In this document: one piece after another, positions 1-5,440 of the stretch | How the letters are laid out: each line of letters opens with the position of its first letter | Position numbering within the stretch: the first letter of the stretch is position 1 | Source: Campylobacteraceae bacterium | GTDB lineage: Bacteria; Campylobacterota; Campylobacteria; Campylobacterales; Sulfurovaceae | Direction of reading: 5' to 3' | DNA: 9,927 nt | NCBI GenBank assembly: GCA_026985495.1 | Contig: JALSQJ010000156.1 | Coordinates: forward strand, 1 to 9,927 | Notes under the pieces: generated by a model | Database searches by the model: none | What the model saw: only the letters and a program-made list of their open reading frames with translations | Told to the model about the DNA's origin: nothing | Program-made: the position numbers and the translations under genes

Positions 1-87
1 ATGATGTTTGTAGGGGTCTTTATCGAAGCTTTCATGTTGGCTTGGGGCTTGGTTTATGTTAGTGGGTTTGGGGTGAAGTCGAAATGA
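1..87 (+). CDS. C-terminal end of an unidentified membrane protein (5' end outside window)
   Basis: Frame 1 is open from the window edge to a TGA at 85-87 and encodes 28 residues. The stretch is strongly hydrophobic (GVFIEAFMLAWGLVYVSGFG) and ends in a short basic tail, KSK, which fits the last transmembrane helix of an integral membrane protein with a cytoplasmic C-terminus. The stop overlaps the start of the next gene as ATGA (84-87), so the two are probably cotranscribed and translationally coupled. The stretch is clearly richer in G than the AT-rich gene after it. The family cannot be recognised from so short a tail. The two ATGs at the left edge could in principle start a 28-residue peptide, but a truncated longer gene is more likely. 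Confidence 0.6.
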   Translation: MMFVGVFIEAFMLAWGLVYVSGFGVKSK

Positions 88-740
88 AAAGGATATTAGG
101 GTTAGGGCTATTGAGTTCACTTGCATTTACAGCTTGTACAAATCAAATAAAACCAAATTTTGATGATAGAAATTCACAATATTATTATTGTGCAATTTTA
201 GAAGCAGGTATAAGTTTTAATATTATGAATAAAATAGGTTCAAATAGTAATTTTAATCAAAATCTAAATTTTCTGGATAAATTTGAACCAAAACGTGATG
301 CCAATTATTATAAGGTCATTCAAAAAGATAAGAAAATTTTTCTTTATGGATATAGTATGCGAACCCATCAATTAAAAGAGTTAATAACTGTCAACGCTGA
401 GAATAATCGACTTCTTTATACTAAAAAATTAAACTCTAATTTGGATAAGAATAGAGAGTGTTATTGGACATATCATTTAAATGGTACTACTTTAAAATCT
501 ATTGAAACTTGTGATAAGACTAAAAATGTAAGATATTTTGACTATATTCCAAAATGGAAAAGCTATGGTATTCGGAAGCATCTTATTTATCAAAATAATA
601 AACTTGTAACAACATTTTTACATGATGAAGCATACAGTAGTATTAAAATGTATGATGAGAATGGTACATTTATTGAAGAAGGTAAAACTATGGGAGAAAG
701 TGATTTTTGTATACCATTTCAGTCTTATTCTATAGAATAA
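84..740 (+). CDS. putative lipoprotein of unknown function
   Basis: A 218-residue protein with a short lipoprotein signal peptide: basic MKR, a hydrophobic core, then the lipobox-like FTAC with Cys18 as the predicted lipidated residue. The mature part is hydrophilic, rich in Asn, Lys and Tyr, with Cys residues (around the YYYC, RECY, ETC and DFC segments) that could form disulfides in the periplasm. The alternating charged/aromatic pattern in the C-terminal half suggests beta structure, perhaps loosely like the repeats of YwqK-type proteins, but no family is recognised. The ATG at 84 overlaps the previous stop (ATGA), supporting this start. The gene is much more AT-rich than the 87 bases before it. 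It ends two bases before the end of the convergent gene on the other strand, with no visible terminator between them. Confidence 0.8.
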   Translation: MKRILGLGLLSSLAFTACTNQIKPNFDDRNSQYYYCAILEAGISFNIMNKIGSNSNFNQNLNFLDKFEPKRDANYYKVIQKDKKIFLYGYSMRTHQLKELITVNAENNRLLYTKKLNSNLDKNRECYWTYHLNGTTLKSIETCDKTKNVRYFDYIPKWKSYGIRKHLIYQNNKLVTTFLHDEAYSSIKMYDENGTFIEEGKTMGESDFCIPFQSYSIE

Positions 741-742
741 CT

Positions 743-1201
743 TTAATTAGGTTTTTTATTTACAAGTTTAAACTTGCCCTCAAGCCCTGCACTCCAACAT
801 TCATTGTCTTCGTTGCAAATTTTAACACCTTTAATTTTCACATAACGTTTAGTAAAAGTAAAACTTGCTTCTTTATTGTATGCTTCAACTACATTTTTAA
901 AAATTGGTTTTTTTGTCTTTTTATTAAATGAAATAAATTTATTATAAGTATGAAATACCTTTTCCCCACTAACTCTACCTAAAGAATCTGTATAAATATT
1001 ATGTTCAACATAATATTTTTCATTTTTAAGTACAGAAATTGGGTCATGAGCCATGTATCGCATAGGAGTATATATTACATAATGATATTTCATTTTTTGT
1101 TGAGTATCATCGGTAACTAACATTGCTACTTTAGGTTTTCCACTACAAGCAGTGAAAGAAAATATTAAAAGCATAACTGCTAAATGTATGATTGTTTTCA
1201 T
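743..1201 (-). CDS. small putative lipoprotein of unknown function
   Basis: A 152-residue protein with a lipoprotein signal: MKT, a hydrophobic core, then FTAC with Cys19 as the predicted lipidation site. The mature domain is basic and rich in Tyr and Lys. Two further cysteines near the end (in KICNEDNECW, seven residues apart) could form a disulfide. It shows no similarity to the convergent lipoprotein beyond the signal, and no family is recognised. The ATG at 1201 is preceded by a good Shine-Dalgarno AAGGA (1208-1212 on the plus strand, read in reverse) six bases upstream. An extended -10 element lies at 1253-1261, so it probably has its own promoter rather than depending on read-through from the kinase gene, which ends 96 bases upstream. 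Confidence 0.8.
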   Translation of the reverse strand: MKTIIHLAVMLLIFSFTACSGKPKVAMLVTDDTQQKMKYHYVIYTPMRYMAHDPISVLKNEKYYVEHNIYTDSLGRVSGEKVFHTYNKFISFNKKTKKPIFKNVVEAYNKEASFTFTKRYVKIKGVKICNEDNECWSAGLEGKFKLVNKKPN

Positions 1202-1223
1202 ATGAAATCCTTTTTTCCTCGTG

Positions 1224-1241
1224 ACGAAACTCCAGTTTCGT
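1224..1241. repeat. REP-like palindrome in the leader of the small lipoprotein gene
   Basis: ACGAAACTCCAGTTTCGT is a perfect palindromic hairpin sequence with 8-base arms around CC (realistically a 7-bp stem with a 4-base loop). It is flanked by CGTG on one side and AATGCCC on the other. This layout resembles the REP-type intergenic palindromes of bacteria associated with RAYT (Y1/IS200-IS605-like) transposases, although that link is inferred from shape only and only one copy is visible here. It would lie in the transcribed leader of the lipoprotein gene. It lacks a following T-run on the minus strand, so it is not a convincing terminator for the kinase operon. Confidence 0.5.
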
Positions 1242-1252
1242 AATGCCCATAA

Positions 1253-1261
1253 AGTGTAGCA
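1253..1261 (-). promoter_or_regulatory. extended -10 promoter of the small lipoprotein gene
   Basis: On the minus strand the sequence reads TGCTACACT, matching an extended -10 (TGn followed by TACACT, close to TATAAT). Upstream is an A/T-rich stretch with no clear -35, as is common in Campylobacterota sigma-70 promoters. Transcription would start about 45 bases before the ATG, placing the palindrome in the leader. Confidence 0.45.
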
Positions 1262-1297
1262 TATTTTAATATATAATTTTTACTTATCTTATAAAAG

Positions 1298-2461
1298 TTA
1301 ACCAATTTTCTTGTATGGAAAAGTATATGTAAAGAGAGTACCTTTTCCCAAAGTAGATTTTACATCAAGAGAGATATTCTCTTCATCAATAATATCTTTT
1401 ACAATATTAAGCCCTATCCCAAAACCTCCCTTAGTTTGGTTTTCTCGATAGTATCGAGAAAATATTTTGTTCAAATCCTCAATACCTACCCCTTCATCTT
1501 TAACTGAAAATATTATTTGATTATTTTTTTGATAAAGTTTTACAACAATAGCACCATCATCATAACTATACTTAATAGCATTAGAGATAGTGTTATCCAC
1601 AATCCGTTGAAGCTTTGTTTTGGAAAATCTATAGTATAAATTATCCTCTATCTTAGTTTCAATTAATAGATGTTTTAAATTTGCTACACCTTTAAAATAA
1701 TCTACTCTATTTTGAATAAACTCTGAAACATTAATAAGTTGAATGTTATGCTCTACTCTCCCCTGTTTAATGAGATAGTCCATATCATCATAGATGGTTG
1801 CTAATGTTTTAGATGCTGATTTTATACGTTGCAGATACTTATTGTCTCCATATTTATTAGCAAACATATCTGAATTAATATTTATAATACTCAATGGGGT
1901 ATTTATCTCATGCATAGAGTCTTTAATAAAATTATCCAACCTAAGATTGACATCTTCAAATGGTTTTGAAAAATTCTTAAAGAGACGAAAAGAGAGTACA
2001 AATAAGGTAATTAAAATCATCAATACTCCTAAAAGGACAAACATATAAATTTCATTAGCTCGATGCTCTGTTGAGACCAATAGATATTTTGAACCAAAAT
2101 AGTAGTTATTAGGTAAAGGATAAATAAGATAATAGTGATTTTTACAACTATAGAACCCAACAGAAAAATTAGAGGGCTCAAAATTTAATGTAGAAAATAT
2201 AGTATTGAAATTCTTACTATAAAGTGCTGTAGAGAACTCTTTATAGCGTGGAAACTTAAAAACTTTTTCATCATTATTATACTTATCCATAGCAGTAATT
2301 ACTTTATATACCTGACTCTCTAATGATAGTTCAACTTTTGCTTTATCTATTTGTAAAAGTAACATCAAATAGACCACCAACGGAAAAATAAGTAGAACTG
2401 CCAATATTAATGTATATTTAGTAGCGTATCTCTTAGCAAACTTTTCAGAATTAAAGGTCAA
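1298..2461 (-). CDS. membrane sensor histidine kinase
   Basis: A 387-residue two-component kinase. The order is: transmembrane helix about residues 16-37, a short periplasmic segment of about 100 residues with a single Cys (106), a second helix about 138-160, then a cytoplasmic HisKA domain with the H-box SMHEINTPL (His184 predicted phosphoacceptor), and a HATPase domain with N-box around Asn290/Asn294, G1 box DEGVGI (322-327), F-box around Phe334 and G2 box GGFGIGL (345-351). All catalytic motifs are intact. There is no HAMP domain of obvious form, only a short linker. The start is TTG at 2461, overlapping the end of the response regulator gene by 11 bases; no ATG lies before the first membrane helix, so TTG is preferred. 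It is the last gene of a three-gene unit. It should phosphorylate the adjacent regulator, and may take its signal from the kinase-less sensor encoded first. Confidence 0.93.
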   Translation of the reverse strand: MTFNSEKFAKRYATKYTLILAVLLIFPLVVYLMLLLQIDKAKVELSLESQVYKVITAMDKYNNDEKVFKFPRYKEFSTALYSKNFNTIFSTLNFEPSNFSVGFYSCKNHYYLIYPLPNNYYFGSKYLLVSTEHRANEIYMFVLLGVLMILITLFVLSFRLFKNFSKPFEDVNLRLDNFIKDSMHEINTPLSIININSDMFANKYGDNKYLQRIKSASKTLATIYDDMDYLIKQGRVEHNIQLINVSEFIQNRVDYFKGVANLKHLLIETKIEDNLYYRFSKTKLQRIVDNTISNAIKYSYDDGAIVVKLYQKNNQIIFSVKDEGVGIEDLNKIFSRYYRENQTKGGFGIGLNIVKDIIDEENISLDVKSTLGKGTLFTYTFPYKKIG

Positions 2462-3110
2462 TGCTATACCCTACCCCACGTACATTCTTAATAAAATTAT
2501 TTTTAAGTTTTTTACGTAAACTACCTACTTGCACTCGAATATTTGTAGGGTCAACCCACTCACCCCAAACCTCTTCCCAAAACATCTCATAGGTTACAAC
2601 TGAACCTCTATGTTTAACTAAAAGCTCAAGAAGCTTTGTCTCTGTTTTGCTAAGAGCTATCTTCTCGTCCTCTAAAAAAAGTTGCATTTTTTTAGTCTCA
2701 TACCTATAATTAAATGCCAACTCAATAATATCTTCAACAGAACTAAAACAGTGCAACTTAATAACCTGCTCTACACGTAATTTTAACTCTGCTAAATCAA
2801 ATGGTTTACGAATATAGTCACAACAACCACAAGCATAACCTTGAGTCAAATCTTCAATATTATTTAAAGAGGTAATAAATATTGCAGGTGTAGAAATTTT
2901 TAATTCACGAAGAGAAGATAAGAGTTCAAATCCATTCTGTTTACCAGATACATTAACATCTAAGAGCAACAGGTCATAAGCCTTATAGTAGATACTATCA
3001 AATGCTTTTCCTGAATTAGTAAAATGAACAACTTCATACCCCGAATCCTCTAAAAACTCTTGCATTGAAATCCCTAAAATTTTTTCATCTTCTAAAATTA
3101 ATATTTTCAT
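2451..3110 (-). CDS. OmpR/PhoB-family response regulator
   Basis: A 219-residue DNA-binding regulator. The receiver domain (about 1-118) has the acidic pocket near residues 7-8 (EDE), the phosphoacceptor Asp51 (LLLLDVNVSG), Thr80 and Lys102 (RKPFD). The C-terminal winged helix (about 125-219) shows the family's usual ends: LSKTETKLLELL at its start, the recognition region NIRVQVGSLRKKL, and the final hairpin VRGVGYSI. An unusual Cys cluster, C94, C96 and C97, lies just before Lys102 where most family members carry G-A-D-D-Y. The start ATG overlaps the stop of the sensor gene as ATGA (3107-3110), and its 3' end overlaps the kinase gene, so all three are translationally coupled. Its targets are unknown; the adjacent molybdoenzyme cluster is a natural candidate by position only. 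Confidence 0.93.
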   Translation of the reverse strand: MKILILEDEKILGISMQEFLEDSGYEVVHFTNSGKAFDSIYYKAYDLLLLDVNVSGKQNGFELLSSLRELKISTPAIFITSLNNIEDLTQGYACGCCDYIRKPFDLAELKLRVEQVIKLHCFSSVEDIIELAFNYRYETKKMQLFLEDEKIALSKTETKLLELLVKHRGSVVTYEMFWEEVWGEWVDPTNIRVQVGSLRKKLKNNFIKNVRGVGYSIDL

Positions 3111-4213
3111 TCTATCTTTCCTATTTTATTAACTTTATAATTTTTTTCTAAAATAATATCAATTAACTCATCTTTTGTATATTTATGTAATCTATCTTCT
3201 GCTACTCTTATTAAATCTACTTTATCTTTTTCTCTTAATTTTGGAAGAAGTTCTAACAACTCTTTATCTTTTATATTTTTATAACTTCCAGATTTATGTT
3301 CCCATCGTTTTACAAAATTATAAATATCTTCATCTGAAAAACGACTAATTAAAGAGAAGTCTTGATATAATTTTTGATACTCTCTAAATTTTTTTGGTGT
3401 TAAGACAATCAAATATTTCCCAATCTCAATATGCTCTCCATTATACATTGGCATAAGAACCGAAAAGATCCCAAACTTTTTAAAATATCCCAAACTCTCT
3501 AACCTATTCCAATTTAATAGTTCAACTTTTTCTTTTATCTTCTTATTGTAGTTTTCATTGGCAATAACATAACCTTCTAACTTAGGAAACTCTTTCATAA
3601 GTGATGACTCTATAATATATTTAGGATTCATTAATGCAAAAAGTTCAATACCTTGTTGATGTAATTTGTCAGCAAACTCATCAATAAACTTAATCACTTC
3701 CAAGTAGCCAATATACTCTTTTCCATATTGAATAGGAATGGTTGCTTTAAACGTCAAACGTCTTCCTGTCTCTATACCTACTTTTGGTTTTTTATCAAAT
3801 TTTAATTTACTTAAATCGCTACGAAACCAAGAGAGAGGCATTCCTACAGAATTTTTTTTCCAATTTTGAGCAAAAATTTCAAAATCATTATTTAAGAGTT
3901 GTAAACGAAGTTTCTTAATGTGAGTATATTTTTTAAATCGTTCAGAGATACCATAAAGCAATTCATATCCAGAAACTTGATTCTCAGTTCGCAAACTCTC
4001 TTTTAACTTACCATCTTCAGCAAGAGCCAAAGAGAAACTTAGAAGACTAGCGTTTTCATAAGCCAATACTTTTTTAAAATCCTCAACAATATATCCTCTT
4101 AACTCTTGCAGTCTATCTTTGTGACTCTCATACTTAAAAAAGAGTATAGAACCAATAAGTAAAAATAGAACCATAACAATAATGATAAGATAAATTTTTG
4201 AGATAGCTTTCAT
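3107..4213 (-). CDS. membrane-anchored periplasmic Cache-like sensor without kinase domain
   Basis: A 368-residue protein with one N-terminal hydrophobic helix (about 7-27), acting as signal anchor or signal peptide, and then a long hydrophilic region with no second membrane segment, so nearly all of it should be periplasmic. Residues about 40-280 look like a double-Cache sensory domain of the dCache_3 type: a long helix, then LRLQLLNND, MPLSWFRSDLS, VGIETGRRLTFKATIPIQ and EYIGYLEVIKFIDEF, a pattern I associate with this family but could not test by search. The last ~75 residues are charged and helical (two KDELL/KDELI helices) and unrecognised. No HAMP, kinase, GGDEF or chemotaxis output domain is present. 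It comes first in an operon with an overlapping regulator (ATGA) and kinase, suggesting an accessory sensor for that kinase. No clear Shine-Dalgarno precedes the ATG; the transcript may be nearly leaderless. Confidence 0.8.
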   Translation of the reverse strand: MKAISKIYLIIIVMVLFLLIGSILFFKYESHKDRLQELRGYIVEDFKKVLAYENASLLSFSLALAEDGKLKESLRTENQVSGYELLYGISERFKKYTHIKKLRLQLLNNDFEIFAQNWKKNSVGMPLSWFRSDLSKLKFDKKPKVGIETGRRLTFKATIPIQYGKEYIGYLEVIKFIDEFADKLHQQGIELFALMNPKYIIESSLMKEFPKLEGYVIANENYNKKIKEKVELLNWNRLESLGYFKKFGIFSVLMPMYNGEHIEIGKYLIVLTPKKFREYQKLYQDFSLISRFSDEDIYNFVKRWEHKSGSYKNIKDKELLELLPKLREKDKVDLIRVAEDRLHKYTKDELIDIILEKNYKVNKIGKIE

Positions 4214-4241
4214 GCTTTAATTGTAGTAAAGCAACAATTAA
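4214..4241 (-). promoter_or_regulatory. promoter region with two interleaved palindromes before the sensor operon
   Basis: Immediately upstream of the sensor start codon are two overlapping inverted repeats. GCTTTA (4214-4219) pairs with TAAAGC (4227-4232), and TTAATTGT (4217-4224) pairs with ACAATTAA (4234-4241). They are mutually exclusive as hairpins, or may be a protein-binding site. A -10-like TACAAT is read on the minus strand at 4220-4225, which would give a very short or absent leader. An alternative -10 (TATAAG) lies further upstream near 4290. Autoregulation by the operon's own regulator is a possibility, not shown. Confidence 0.35.
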
Positions 4242-4338
4242 TAGCAGATTAATATTATTAGTTTAAAATTATTTCTTTCTATTGATAAAACTTATAGTAA
4301 ACTATTCAAATATAATTCTAAAATAGTAACAAAAATGA

Positions 4339-4457
4339 CTATATCTCTTCACCATTATAATAGAACTCATCTAAACCTTCTAAAAAAGCATTTAGTAGCT
4401 CATCAGAACAAGCTTTAAAGTTTTTACTGCCCTCTTTTCTAAATTGGTCTGCATAGA
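4339..4457 (-). pseudogene. out-of-frame C-terminal coding remnant of the 4458-4922 gene
   Basis: Directly after the TAA that ends the upstream gene (4458-4460), the -1 frame is open for about 40 codons to a TAG at 4339-4341 and encodes a protein-like sequence beginning LIYADQFRKEGSKNF and ending EGLDEFYYNGEEI. It has no ATG, GTG or TTG start, so it cannot readily be a gene on its own. The junction lies at a run of four T (TAC TTT TAA on the minus strand, A's at 4460-4463). One extra T there would join both parts into one protein of about 194 residues. This points to a one-base deletion (real or a sequencing error in the homopolymer), or less likely to -1 frameshifting; no canonical slippery heptamer is present. 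Confidence 0.6.
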
Positions 4458-4922
4458 TTAAAAGTACTCTTTTAAAATTTGAGGAAACAACTTAATAGTT
4501 GCTTCTGCTTTATCTATCTTCTCTTTAAAAATAGGTGCAGAGTATGGAAACTGTTCAGATATCTCTGTGTAAATATCTATTTTATCTCTCATATGGTTCT
4601 CTAGTGCATCTAAAACCAACTCCATACGCTCTTTACTAATAGCAAATTTCATAAGTAATTCAAACATACGTTTTCTTGGATGAATTGCCATTGAGTCACC
4701 TGCAATATTTGCAATCTCTTTAATATCCCATCTTGATAGGTAGATACCTGAAACGTGTGGTGCTACCAATTTTGCATAGAGAGCCTCTGTATAGGAGGGA
4801 TAATCTATTAAATCTGTCTCTTCATCACTAGGGCATGAACCATCATTACAATAGAGATTGCTCTCACCTGTCATCGCCTCAAATTCAGCTCTTAACTCTT
4901 CTAAATCTTCAAATTTATTCAC
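4458..4922 (-). CDS. unrecognised soluble helical protein of the molybdoenzyme accessory operon, probably C-terminally truncated
   Basis: A 154-residue protein without signal peptide or membrane helix, so cytoplasmic. The N-terminus is acidic (FEDLEELRAEFEAM), followed by two cysteines in a short loop (Cys25 and Cys30, around YCNDGSCPSDEE). The remainder is predicted mostly helical, with a basic patch IHPRKRMFELLMKF (about 80-93). No family is recognised; the all-helical character and position could suggest a chaperone-like or scaffold role, which is inference. The start is GTG at 4922 with a strong Shine-Dalgarno (AGGAGAAG) that overlaps the stop of the preceding gene, nine bases apart. The reading frame stops early at 4458, but coding-like sequence continues in another frame to 4339, so the natural product is probably about 194 residues. 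Confidence 0.75.
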   Translation of the reverse strand: MNKFEDLEELRAEFEAMTGESNLYCNDGSCPSDEETDLIDYPSYTEALYAKLVAPHVSGIYLSRWDIKEIANIAGDSMAIHPRKRMFELLMKFAISKERMELVLDALENHMRDKIDIYTEISEQFPYSAPIFKEKIDKAEATIKLFPQILKEYF

Positions 4923-4931
4923 TCTCTTCTC

Positions 4932-5396
4932 CTAAATCATTGTTGGAATTAAATCCATATCTATCTTAGCACCGTACCAACGGTTAGCCAATAACATCAT
5001 CTTCATGGCAAGTCTCTCTCTAAGGTCTAAAAACTCTGGATTTTTAGTATAGTTAGCTATCTTATCTTCAAGACAATACCCATTAATCTTTCCATCAGTA
5101 ACCTCTACAAAATCAACATACTCTCTTTCTTTTGCTGACTCATCTAACGCATCACAATAGGGTATAACCTCTTTAGCAAACTCATGTTCAAGTATCATTC
5201 TTGTCACTTTAGATGCACCTAAATTGGTCATGGTATAGACAAAATGCTCCTCTTTAATATTGAGAGCTATAGCTGTTGCATTAATTTTATCTCGTTTTAA
5301 ACAGGCATTAAAGTACCTTCTACAATTACCTGTTTGAGCATTAAATCCTAAAATAGTACAAAGCTCGGTATCTGGTTTAATCTCTTCTGGTCTCAT
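4932..5396 (-). CDS. shikimate-dehydrogenase N-domain-like protein lacking catalytic residues
   Basis: A 154-residue cytoplasmic protein. Read against the substrate-binding (N-terminal) domain of AroE, it matches in order: TELCTILGFNAQTGN (10-24) with the opening beta strand and glycine turn, RYFNACLKRDKI (27-38) with the first helix, ATAIALNI (40-47) with the second strand, then EVIPYCDALDESAKE (76-90) and VTDGKINGYCLED (99-111) with the helix and the DG-x-x-x-GyNTD hairpin. The residues AroE needs are gone: no SxS shikimate-binding serines, no Lys in the NVTxPxK position (here KVTRMIL), and CLE instead of NTD. No NADP-binding domain follows, only a ~40-residue helical tail. It is therefore unlikely to be an enzyme and may bind a ligand or partner. 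The resemblance is from memory, without an alignment, and is moderate. The ATG has a good AGGAG upstream. Confidence 0.6.
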   Translation of the reverse strand: MRPEEIKPDTELCTILGFNAQTGNCRRYFNACLKRDKINATAIALNIKEEHFVYTMTNLGASKVTRMILEHEFAKEVIPYCDALDESAKEREYVDFVEVTDGKINGYCLEDKIANYTKNPEFLDLRERLAMKMMLLANRWYGAKIDMDLIPTMI

Positions 5397-5440
5397 TAAG
5401 TTAAAACTCCTCTCACTAAAGCTTCAACTGCTATCTCCAT
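5396..5440 (-). CDS. possible 14-codon coupled micro-ORF
   Basis: The gap between the Fe-S protein gene and the AroE-like gene is exactly filled by a small open frame encoding MEIAVEALVRGVLT. Its ATG overlaps the Fe-S stop as TGATG, and its TAA overlaps the next start as TAATG. AAGGAA lies upstream of its start, and the AGGAG for the next gene is inside it. This could couple translation of the two flanking genes or be chance; the peptide itself resembles nothing known to me. Confidence 0.25.
   Translation of the reverse strand: MEIAVEALVRGVLT

Noticed and set aside
707..931. Plus-strand open frame over the lipoprotein 3' ends
   Set aside because: It overlaps two better-supported genes, and its Phe-rich sequence is what the reverse of Lys-rich coding gives.
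1224..1241. Hairpin as rho-independent terminator of the kinase operon
   Set aside because: On the minus strand no T-run follows the stem; the T-run lies on the wrong side, and the palindrome sits downstream of an apparent promoter.
4339..4460. Independent small gene downstream of the helical protein
   Set aside because: The open frame has no ATG, GTG or TTG start and continues directly from the upstream gene in another frame; a frameshift explains it better.
4932..5396. Functional shikimate dehydrogenase
   Set aside because: Too short, no NADP-binding domain, and the substrate serines, catalytic Lys and Asp are absent.
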